Assembly (NCBI GenBank): GCA_013001485.1 | Contig: JABDMN010000290.1 | Coordinates: 1 to 5,559 of the forward strand | From: Acidimicrobiia bacterium | GTDB taxonomy: Bacteria; Actinomycetota; Acidimicrobiia; Spongiisociales; UBA5794 | Length of the DNA: 5,559 nt | Direction of reading: 5' to 3' | In this document: piece by piece, positions 1-4,565 of the stretch | Position numbering within the stretch: position 1 is the stretch's first letter | Layout: the number at the start of each line of letters is the position of its first letter | Position numbers and translations under genes: made by a program | Notes under the pieces: model-generated | Told to the model about the DNA's origin: nothing | Databases searched by the model: none | Seen by the model: the letters and a program-made list of their open reading frames with translations, nothing else

Positions 1-444
1 GGTCGACACGATGCCAGCCACCGAGGCCGTGTTCACAACGTGGCCCTCGTCCTGCTCCACGAGTCGGGGTAGGAAGACCCGCAACCCGTGGACGACGCCC
101 CAGAGGTTCACCCCGAGTACCCACTCCCACTGCTCGGGGGTGGTGTCGAGGATCGATCCTCCTCCGCCGACACCCGCGTTGTTGCACACCAAGTGCACCG
201 AGTCGAACCGGGCGAATGCCTCCTCGGCGAGGTGATCCATTGCGGCAGCGTCGCTGACATCGGTGACAACGCCGATGCACTCGGCACCGCCTGATCGCAG
301 ATCGTCGACGGCCTGACCGAGGGGTTCCTCCTCGATGTCGGCGAGCACCAGAGCCATGCCCTCGGCAGCGAATCGCTGGACCATGGCCAGACCGATGCCG
401 CTGGCGGCCCCGGTGACAACGGCAACGCGTCCGGCGAGCTCCAT
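1..444 (-). CDS. Short-chain dehydrogenase/reductase (SDR), C-terminus cut by window edge
   Basis: This is the N-terminal 148 residues of a classical SDR, an NAD(P)(H)-dependent oxidoreductase with a Rossmann fold, usually soluble and about 250-280 residues long. The reading frame starts at ATG 444-442 and runs open off the left edge, so the gene is partial. Visible motifs are the cofactor-binding TGAASGIG at residues 11-18, an acidic residue after beta-2 (LADIEE, D36), the TDV at 61-63 that contacts adenine, the structural NNAG at 88-91, the conserved N113 in GVNLWG, and the catalytic Ser at 141 in VVNTASVAG. The YxxxK pair should lie just outside the window. D36 at the end of beta-2 favours NAD(H) over NADP(H) by family rule. 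The substrate cannot be read from this part. The gene is divergent from the DUF554 gene with 30 bp between the starts. There is no Shine-Dalgarno upstream, but a TANNNT box lies 7 nt before the ATG. Confidence 0.95.
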   Translation of the reverse strand, partial: MELAGRVAVVTGAASGIGLAMVQRFAAEGMALVLADIEEEPLGQAVDDLRSGGAECIGVVTDVSDAAAMDHLAEEAFARFDSVHLVCNNAGVGGGGSILDTTPEQWEWVLGVNLWGVVHGLRVFLPRLVEQDEGHVVNTASVAGIVST

Positions 445-451
445 GGCGGGG

Positions 452-457
452 ACGGTA
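452..457 (-). promoter_or_regulatory. Putative -10 box of the SDR gene (leaderless type)
   Basis: On the minus strand the hexamer reads TACCGT and ends 7 nt before the ATG at 444. No Shine-Dalgarno lies between box and start. This matches the TANNNT -10 spacing expected when transcription begins at or next to the start codon. No recognisable -35 hexamer is seen at 17-19 nt, where the DNA is already the 5' end of the divergent gene. Confidence 0.45.
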
Positions 458-462
458 GGGGG

Positions 463-468
463 TAGCGT
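463..468 (+). promoter_or_regulatory. Putative -10 box of the DUF554 gene (leaderless type)
   Basis: The hexamer TAGCGT ends 6 nt before the GTG start at 475, separated by GCCGCC. It lies 5 bp from the opposing -10 box of the SDR gene, so the two promoters would overlap and should compete or be co-regulated. A G-rich stretch at 457-462 could alternatively act as a poor ribosome binding site. No clear -35 box is visible. Confidence 0.45.
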
Positions 469-474
469 GCCGCC

Positions 475-1215
475 GTGCTCGTCGGAACCATCGCCAACGT
501 CATCACAGTGATCGTCGGGACCGCCATCGGGGCTCTTGCCGGCCGCAAGATCCCGGGACGTTTCACCGAGACGATCATGGGTGCCCTCGGCCTGATCGTG
601 GCTGCGCTGGCGGTGCGGGAGACCCTGGCTTCAGATGAATTCACCATCTTGCTGGTCGCCGTGCTCGTTGGGGCAGTGATCGGCGAGCTCCTCAGGATCG
701 AACAAGGCCTCACCTGGCTCGGCGACGCTGTCCAGCGCCGCCTGGTCGGCTCGGCAACCCCGATCGACGTCGAACTGCCGGAGAACCTCGACCCGACGAC
801 GGGACGTGGCGGCAACCGTCGGTTCGCCGAAGGATTCGTAGTTGCGAGCCTCGTCTACCTCATCGGGCCTCTGACCATCATCGGTTCGATCAAGGACGGG
901 CTCGGCGAGCCGACCGACCTGTTCGTCAAGGCCGGTCTCGATGGGTTTGCCTCGATCGCCTTCGCCGCGGTCTACGGCTGGGGTGTCGCCCTCTCGGCTG
1001 CACTCATCCTGATCATCCAGGGAGGGATCGCTCTGTCTGCGGGGGCTCTCGAAGGCGTGCTCAGCGATGCGATGATCGACGCGCTGGAGGGAGCGGGAGG
1101 CATCCTCTTGTTCGGCATCGCCCTTCGACTGCTCGACCTGAAGAAGGTGAGGGTGGCAAACATGCTCCCGGCTCTGGCGATCGCCCCCTTGTTGGTCGCG
1201 ATCTTCATCGAATGA
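475..1215 (+). CDS. DUF554 family membrane protein (YqgA/YdfK-like)
   Basis: This 246-residue integral membrane protein belongs to the DUF554 family, which includes E. coli YqgA and B. subtilis YdfK. The family function is not established; a transport role has been suggested. The start MLVGTIANVITVIVGTAIGA matches the usual family N-terminus, with its first membrane helix at about 2-22, followed by the characteristic IPGRFTETIMGALGL at 26-40. Further hydrophobic helices lie at about 34-49, 56-74, 118-138, 157-181 and 228-245, with a short one near 205-220. The family core GPLTIIGSIKDGL at 131-143 and the later KAGLDG at 152-157 are present. A hydrophilic insert at about 86-117 is probably a cytosolic loop. 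The GTG start is supported by homology and by the -10-like box just upstream. The stop lies 3 bp from the stop of the convergent Nudix gene. Length is near the family norm. Confidence 0.93.
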   Translation: MLVGTIANVITVIVGTAIGALAGRKIPGRFTETIMGALGLIVAALAVRETLASDEFTILLVAVLVGAVIGELLRIEQGLTWLGDAVQRRLVGSATPIDVELPENLDPTTGRGGNRRFAEGFVVASLVYLIGPLTIIGSIKDGLGEPTDLFVKAGLDGFASIAFAAVYGWGVALSAALILIIQGGIALSAGALEGVLSDAMIDALEGAGGILLFGIALRLLDLKKVRVANMLPALAIAPLLVAIFIE

Positions 1216-1218
1216 GCG

Positions 1219-1773
1219 TCACCGCAGGTATTCGAGAAGCTCACGCATCATGAAGGCCGTGGCTCCCCACAGCGTGCCTTCAGGGAACTCGTAAAACCAC
1301 AGGTCGTGGCCGTAGTAATCGCGGTTGTGCCACGACGACTCGTCGAGGAGATCCACCATCTTCGGCTCGATCACCACTTCCACCTCGGCCGGCTCGGGGA
1401 TCAGCTCGGCCGGTCGATCGATGCGAGCCACCACCGGGATGATGAGGTTCTCGCGGTTCCGAGTCGTGATCGGGCCCAAGCCTCCGAGCACCTCGATCGA
1501 GTCTGCCGGGATTCCGACTTCCTCCCACGTCTCGCGCACGGCGGCCTCGACCGGTGTCTCCCCGGGTTCGATCTTTCCCCCAGGAAAGACCACGTCACCG
1601 GGGTGAGTCGGCATGTGGTCGGGCCGCTTGGTGAGCACCACACGCATCTCGCCTGCGTCGTCGTCGTACAGCGGCACCAGCACCGCGGAGCGAGCATGGT
1701 CGGACTCTGCAACCCCAGACAGGGCATCGAGAGATACCCACAGGCGCGCAGATACTCCGTCGGTTGGTGACAT
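1219..1773 (-). CDS. Nudix hydrolase, CoA pyrophosphatase-like
   Basis: This 184-residue soluble Nudix enzyme hydrolyses a nucleoside diphosphate linked to another moiety, using Mg2+ or Mn2+. The complete Nudix box is visible: G66-x5-E72-x7-R80-E81-x2-E84-E85-x-G87-I88, where the E84/E85 pair binds metal. Just upstream, LTKR at 47-50 and HPGDVVFPGG at 57-66 resemble the extra motif of the CoA/acyl-CoA pyrophosphatase group (NudL/PCD1 type). The match is imperfect, because Pro follows the Arg where Ser/Ala is usual and Met stands near the second conserved Arg. CoA is therefore the leading but unproven substrate. The segment VVIEPKMVDLLDES and the C-terminal WGATAFMMRELL (INWGxTAxxL-like) also fit that group. 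I chose ATG 1773 because a TANNNT box ends 7 nt before it and a weak GGATGG lies close by. An in-frame ATG at 1785 would add four residues and would overlap that box. Confidence 0.92.
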   Translation of the reverse strand: MSPTDGVSARLWVSLDALSGVAESDHARSAVLVPLYDDDAGEMRVVLTKRPDHMPTHPGDVVFPGGKIEPGETPVEAAVRETWEEVGIPADSIEVLGGLGPITTRNRENLIIPVVARIDRPAELIPEPAEVEVVIEPKMVDLLDESSWHNRDYYGHDLWFYEFPEGTLWGATAFMMRELLEYLR

Positions 1774-1780
1774 GCCATCC

Positions 1781-1786
1781 AGCATA
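1781..1786 (-). promoter_or_regulatory. Putative -10 box of the Nudix gene (leaderless type)
   Basis: The minus strand reads TATGCT, the closest of the four boxes to the TATAAT consensus. It ends 7 nt before the ATG at 1773. The alternative ATG at 1785 lies inside the hexamer, so if this is the promoter the shorter start must be used. No good -35 element is seen about 17-18 nt further upstream. Confidence 0.45.
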
Positions 1787-1842
1787 CGACCGGGTCAGAG
1801 CCCCCGAACGACGAGTAAAGGCACTTCTCCCCTGCCAGGACC

Positions 1843-1848
1843 TATCTC
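1843..1848 (+). promoter_or_regulatory. Weak candidate -10 for the 1887 gene
   Basis: The hexamer TATCTC lies 38 nt before the ATG at 1887. This would give a 5' leader of about 30 nt that contains the AAGGA ribosome binding site. The last base departs from the consensus and no -35 is evident, so this is only the best available candidate in the 113-bp gap between the divergent Nudix gene and this one. Confidence 0.22.
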
Positions 1849-1876
1849 GTCGTGCTCACATGTCGCCAGCGACCCT

Positions 1877-1882
1877 GAAGGA
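1877..1882 (+). promoter_or_regulatory. Ribosome binding site deciding the start at 1887
   Basis: GAAGGA ends 4 nt before ATG 1887. It is the only purine-rich anti-16S-like sequence near any candidate start of this frame. The open frame extends back to 1764 with further possible starts at 1764 (GTG) and 1860 (ATG), but neither has a comparable site. The protein upstream of 1887 also looks non-native (Arg/Pro-rich) and overlaps the Nudix promoter. Confidence 0.6.
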
Positions 1883-1886
1883 ACCA

Positions 1887-2714
1887 ATGACTGACATTCG
1901 CTCACAGGCATTGCAGGAGGCGCTCAGCCGGGCCGAGCCGACTTCGATCAGGCGGAGCTATCAGAGCATGTCCGGCGGGAAGGACATAGGCACGGTCAAC
2001 ACGCTGTTGTCACCGGCGGACGTCGCGCGTCGCGCCAACGGCTCACTGTGGCTGATCGGTCGGCCGAAGTACCCGGTGACCGGCGAATCAGTGGAGACCG
2101 GACGCGCACTCGCGCCGGGCATCGCTGCAGGGACTGAACGGTATCCCGACAGGTGCGCTGCGTGTCTTGCGCCTCCGACTCGCGCCGTCGTGTTCGAGAC
2201 AACAGGCAAGTCACTCCCCGGTGCAAGCGGGCGGTACGTGGTCCAAGTGGGCATGTTGAGGTCGATTGCCGGCCGACTCAACCCCGCCTACAACCGCGAG
2301 CTGATAAGACCGATTACCGCTGGCAACAGCGAGCGCATCTGGCATCCAGTGCCCTTCTGTGACGCCCACGATGAGAAGACCCGAGCCATCAAGTTCACGA
2401 CGGGCGACTTTCACGGACCAAGTGTGGCCTTCCGCAACGAGGAGTTCGGTATGGAATTTGGCGCCCTCAACGGAATCAAGGCGAGCGGCTTCGCTCGTCG
2501 ATGGTGGCCGCTGCTCGCGCTGCTGCTGCTCTTCTTGACCCTGTTCGCAGTGGTCGGTGCGGCATTCGCGCTCCGATTCCTCGCCGGATCCGAATCCTCC
2601 GAGGGTGTCGTCGACTTGCTCGTTGGGATCCCAATCCTGACTGCCAGCCTCGCCGGGTCCTACTGGTCGATCTCACAACTCAAGAACGGCGTCAGAGCGC
2701 GCAAGTCTGATTGA
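1887..2714 (+). CDS. Unknown protein with Cys/His site and two C-terminal membrane helices
   Basis: I do not recognise this 275-residue protein. Residues 1-200 are hydrophilic and lack a signal peptide. Within them is a spaced set C90-x2-C93 (DRCAACLAP) and C158-x2-H161 (PFCDAHDEK). Two CxxC/CxxH half-sites about 65 residues apart, the second after a Pro-Phe, resemble a structural zinc-binding knuckle pair. Residues 204-206 (RRW) precede a first membrane helix at about 207-231. A second helix at about 241-261 is followed by a basic tail (KNGVRARKSD), so both ends are predicted to be cytosolic with a short outer loop at about 232-240. Many hypothetical bacterial membrane proteins have such a soluble metal-site domain with a two-helix anchor; no activity follows from this. 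Rare-looking codons (ATA, AGA, AGG) and a somewhat lower G+C feel than the neighbours hint at different ancestry, but I have not quantified it. It appears to be transcribed alone. Confidence 0.8.
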   Translation: MTDIRSQALQEALSRAEPTSIRRSYQSMSGGKDIGTVNTLLSPADVARRANGSLWLIGRPKYPVTGESVETGRALAPGIAAGTERYPDRCAACLAPPTRAVVFETTGKSLPGASGRYVVQVGMLRSIAGRLNPAYNRELIRPITAGNSERIWHPVPFCDAHDEKTRAIKFTTGDFHGPSVAFRNEEFGMEFGALNGIKASGFARRWWPLLALLLLFLTLFAVVGAAFALRFLAGSESSEGVVDLLVGIPILTASLAGSYWSISQLKNGVRARKSD

Positions 2715-2775
2715 CGGGCGGACCGCAACTCACGGTCGCTTTGGGCGACGCCGCAACCAGTCCGGTGCGCTGCGA

Positions 2776-2781
2776 TAGGCT
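2776..2781 (+). promoter_or_regulatory. Putative -10 box of the GNAT operon (leaderless type)
   Basis: TAGGCT ends 7 nt before GTG 2789, with CGCCGCC between them. This is almost the same layout as at the DUF554 gene (TAGCGT, GCCGCC, GTG). There is no Shine-Dalgarno before the GTG. It would drive the acetyltransferase and the two genes behind it. No clear -35 hexamer is seen at the usual distance. Confidence 0.5.
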
Positions 2782-2788
2782 CGCCGCC

Positions 2789-3397
2789 GTGGTTGGGACA
2801 ATCGAACGAACCTACATAGCCACGCCGCGACTCAGCCTGCGGCCGTTTCGACGTCGCGACATCGACATGCTGCACACCTCGGCGTCCGAGTCGATGAGCG
2901 AACTGAGCCGGTGGCTGCCCTGGGCCAGCGGCGCCTACACCCGCTCGATGGCCCAGACATACATCCGTGACTCGATGTCTGCGTGGAACGAGGGCCGAGC
3001 ATTCGATTTCGCCATGCGCACGGTCGAAGATCGGCCGCGGCACGTCGGGAATGTCTCCGTCTGGTTCACGTCGGCCCAGAACAAGACGGGCGAAGCGGGC
3101 TACTGGACACGGACACCCGACACCGGCAAGGGATACATGACGGAAGCCGTGGCATCGATCCTCGACTTCGCCTTCCGCGACCTGGCAATGCATCGAGTGG
3201 CGGTGCGGGTGGCGGTCGGCAATGCGGCCAGTGTGAAGATCGCCGAGAAGCTCGGATTCACCTACGAGGGAACTCTTCGCCAGGTGATCCAGGTGGGGTC
3301 CGAATGGCTGGATCACACTTCGTGGAGCCTGCTGGCCAGCGAACATGCCCAACACCGACACCGCTACGAACAGGAAGGCTGGGTGATGCCCCGATGA
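2789..3397 (+). CDS. GNAT family N-acetyltransferase, RimJ/RimL-like
   Basis: This 202-residue soluble acetyltransferase transfers the acetyl group of acetyl-CoA to an amine. The RimJ/RimL-type family includes acetylases of ribosomal protein N-termini as well as enzymes acting on small molecules, and the substrate cannot be told here. The N-terminus (IATPRLSLRPFRRRD, about residues 10-24) is the standard opening of this group. The acetyl-CoA pyrophosphate loop is TGKGYMTEA at 112-120, followed by the helix VASILDFAF. The C-terminal motif B is NAASVKIAEKLGFTYEG at 145-161, where the conserved Asn and the KLGF turn are intact. HTSWSLL at 176-182 is the usual final strand. GTG 2789 is chosen because it starts the protein just before the family's first conserved strand and sits 7 nt after a -10-like box. 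A TTG at 2711 would add 26 low-quality residues. The stop overlaps the next gene's ATG (ATGA), so the two are probably translationally coupled. Confidence 0.93.
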   Translation: MVGTIERTYIATPRLSLRPFRRRDIDMLHTSASESMSELSRWLPWASGAYTRSMAQTYIRDSMSAWNEGRAFDFAMRTVEDRPRHVGNVSVWFTSAQNKTGEAGYWTRTPDTGKGYMTEAVASILDFAFRDLAMHRVAVRVAVGNAASVKIAEKLGFTYEGTLRQVIQVGSEWLDHTSWSLLASEHAQHRHRYEQEGWVMPR

Positions 3398-4092
3398 ACA
3401 CCACCCTCCTCGACATCATCCGCAGGGTGCTCATCGCGGCTGTGGCGATCCTCGCCCTGATCGTCTTGATCGTCGCCTTTCGCCGCGTGGTCGAAGAGCG
3501 CGAGCCGCTGGCGGCACCGACCACGACAACGTCTTCGTCCACCGAGGCCACCACCACGACTGAGGCGGCGACCACGACGACGACCACGATTCCCGAGCCT
3601 CCCTGCGAGGTGCCGGGGGTCACGCCGGCTTCGGGCAACATCGTGCTGACTCTGCGTTATTCGTGCGGAAGCGCACCCTTCCCAACCGGCGAGACCATCG
3701 TGTTCCGCGAAGTCCCAGACACACAGCTGGTGATCACCGCTACCACACGGGCGCTTCTCGATGGCCCCACTGAGGAGGAGACCGAAGCCGGCTTCCGGTC
3801 ACCGTTCGGTCCAGGTGCGTCTGGCGCGGACCTCTCCAACATCTCGCTGTCGTCAGGCGCCCTGGTCATCGACCTCGCCGACAGCGCCACCGAAGGAGCT
3901 GAGTCCGAGGTCTTCCTGCTCGGCGACCTCTCCGCGACACTCTTTCAGTTCGGCTCGGTGTCGTCGGTGGAGTATCGCCTCAACGGTTCATGCGACGACT
4001 TCTGGGCGATCTTCGGAACCACGTGCGACGTCCTCGAACGCTCCGAATGGGAAGCCCAGCAAGCCGAATGGGCCGACCTGGCAAACGGCTAG
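3394..4092 (+). CDS. Membrane-anchored GerMN-domain protein with Thr-rich linker
   Basis: This 232-residue protein has a short N-terminal cytosolic stub, one membrane helix at about 12-29, a Thr/Ser-rich linker at 43-65 and an extracytoplasmic domain at about 71-232. The part from about 98 to 165 follows the GerMN pattern: a strand with FREVPDT, then TRALLDGPTEEETEAGFRSP (118-137), then LSNISLSSGALVIDLADS. This is the signature of the domain first named in spore-germination protein GerM and also found in actinobacterial lipoproteins such as LpqB, where it acts in the envelope and is not tied to spores. The C-terminal part (SVEYRLNGSCDDFW, 191-204) looks like the usual tail of such proteins. 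C71, C91, C200 and C211 could form two disulfides outside the cell. The start is fixed by the 4-bp ATGA overlap with the GNAT gene. The nearest purine-rich site (3372-3378) is 15 nt away, so coupling is likely. The molecular role is unknown. Confidence 0.85.
   Translation: MNTTLLDIIRRVLIAAVAILALIVLIVAFRRVVEEREPLAAPTTTTSSSTEATTTTEAATTTTTTIPEPPCEVPGVTPASGNIVLTLRYSCGSAPFPTGETIVFREVPDTQLVITATTRALLDGPTEEETEAGFRSPFGPGASGADLSNISLSSGALVIDLADSATEGAESEVFLLGDLSATLFQFGSVSSVEYRLNGSCDDFWAIFGTTCDVLERSEWEAQQAEWADLANG
3520..3588 (+). repeat. Low-complexity ACN codon tract encoding Thr-rich linker
   Basis: Twenty-three codons encode Thr43 to Thr65 of the GerMN protein, of which 14 are Thr in three clusters separated by Ser, Glu and Ala. 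Thr codons alternate mainly between ACC and ACG, giving an imperfect trinucleotide repeat. Such tracts are typical flexible, possibly O-glycosylated, linkers between a membrane helix and an outer domain. They may vary in length between strains by slippage. Confidence 0.8.
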
Positions 4093-4100
4093 GACAGGAG
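4091..4100 (+). promoter_or_regulatory. Double ribosome binding site overlapping the previous stop codon
   Basis: AGGA at 4091-4094 and AGGAG at 4096-4100 stand 8 and 2 nt before GTG 4103. The first overlaps the TAG stop (4090-4092) of the GerMN gene. This arrangement supports the GTG start and suggests that ribosomes finishing the upstream gene help initiate here. Confidence 0.6.
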
Positions 4101-4102
4101 CC

Positions 4103-4519
4103 GTGCGGCATCCAGCCATCCTCGCGTTTCTCGTGGTCAACTCTCTGCTCGTCGTAACTTGTTCCGATCCCGAACCCCTCATCGAGCCCGAGATTCCCAT
4201 GACGATCGGTGATCTCGAGAACGTCAAGATCACGTGGATCAACATCCTGGGGATCGACCAGCCGTCGGCCGTCGTGTGGCAAAACCGCGTCGACCGTGCC
4301 TGCGTGGACGGCGTGTGGAACGACGAGGTTCTCTTCGGTCTTTCCGCTGAGTTCTTCGAGGCGGACATCGAGGCCGGCCTAAGCCGAGCTGCGGGGGGTT
4401 CCACTCCCACCGCCACAGACGCAGCCGACGCCCTATGGCTCATTGCCGTGCAGTTGTGTCGCGACCGCTTCCCTGACGATTCGATCGAACTCGGCCCACC
4501 AAGCGTCCGGGACGGTTAG
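4103..4519 (+). CDS. Small putative lipoprotein of unknown function
   Basis: I do not recognise this 138-residue protein. Residues 1-19 look like a signal peptide: a short basic start (MRH), a hydrophobic core AILAFLVVNSLLVV, then a Cys at 20 followed by SDPEP. LVVTC would be the lipobox; Thr at -1 is unusual (Gly, Ala or Ser are normal), so secretion with lipid attachment at C20 is likely but not certain. The mature part is acidic, with an LENVKITWINILGIDQ segment, C67 in DRACVDGVW and C119 in LCRDRFPDD. These two Cys could form a disulfide outside the cell. The gene follows the GerMN gene by 10 bp with a ribosome binding site overlapping that stop, so it is the last gene of the GNAT-led operon and probably shares an envelope role with its neighbour. 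GTG 4103 is preferred because it alone includes the signal peptide; the ATG at 4199 would not. Its TAG stop is the first three bases of the heptad repeat. Confidence 0.78.
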   Translation: MRHPAILAFLVVNSLLVVTCSDPEPLIEPEIPMTIGDLENVKITWINILGIDQPSAVVWQNRVDRACVDGVWNDEVLFGLSAEFFEADIEAGLSRAAGGSTPTATDAADALWLIAVQLCRDRFPDDSIELGPPSVRDG

Positions 4520-4565
4520 CCGGAAGCCGGTAGCCCGTAGCCGGTAGCCGGAAGCCGGCAGCTAC
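4517..4565. repeat. Heptanucleotide tandem repeat (A/T)AGCCGG between convergent genes
   Basis: Six consecutive 7-bp units run from 4517 to 4558. Units 1, 4 and 5 are TAGCCGG, units 2 and 6 are AAGCCGG and unit 3 is TAGCCCG. A seventh, degenerate unit (CAGCTAC, 4559-4565) overlaps the stop of the aldo/keto reductase. The array fills the entire gap between the two convergent stop codons and supplies the TAG stop of the lipoprotein gene. GCCGG units can pair with the CCGGC at 4555-4559 (for example 4547-4551, with a 3-nt loop), giving only short stems and no T-tract. The array is therefore a poor classical terminator, although it is the only candidate transcription boundary here. Confidence 0.85.

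Noticed and set aside
108..815. Long minus-strand frame spanning the SDR start and the DUF554 gene
   Set aside because: Its translation is Ser/Pro/Arg-rich with no motif and it conflicts with two well-supported genes in other frames.
1764..1886. N-terminal extension of the 1887 gene from GTG 1764 or ATG 1860
   Set aside because: The added residues are Arg/Pro-rich and have no ribosome binding site. The GTG 1764 start would overlap the Nudix start and its promoter box. GAAGGA directly before ATG 1887 supports the shorter form.
2721..2743. Possible terminator hairpin after the 1887 gene
   Set aside because: GACCG (2721-2725) and CGGTC (2733-2737) pair around a 7-nt loop and are followed by a short T run (2740-2742). 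The stem is only five base pairs and the T run is too short to be convincing.
2711..2788. TTG start at 2711 for the GNAT gene, overlapping the previous stop
   Set aside because: The 26 extra residues do not resemble the family N-terminus, and GTG 2789 follows a well-placed -10-like box. A coupled TTGA start is possible but less likely.
3258..3641. Minus-strand frame opposite the GerMN gene encoding a Val-rich protein
   Set aside because: The Val runs are simply the reverse complement of the Thr codon tract. There is no domain or start signal, and it is fully antisense to a supported gene.
3761..4102. Upstream extension of the lipoprotein frame into the GerMN gene
   Set aside because: The extension is out of frame with the GerMN domain and is Ser/Arg/Pro-rich. 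The signal peptide begins exactly at GTG 4103.
4545..4564. Heptad array as a classical rho-independent terminator
   Set aside because: Only a five-base-pair stem with a 3-nt loop can be drawn from adjacent units, and no T run follows on either strand.
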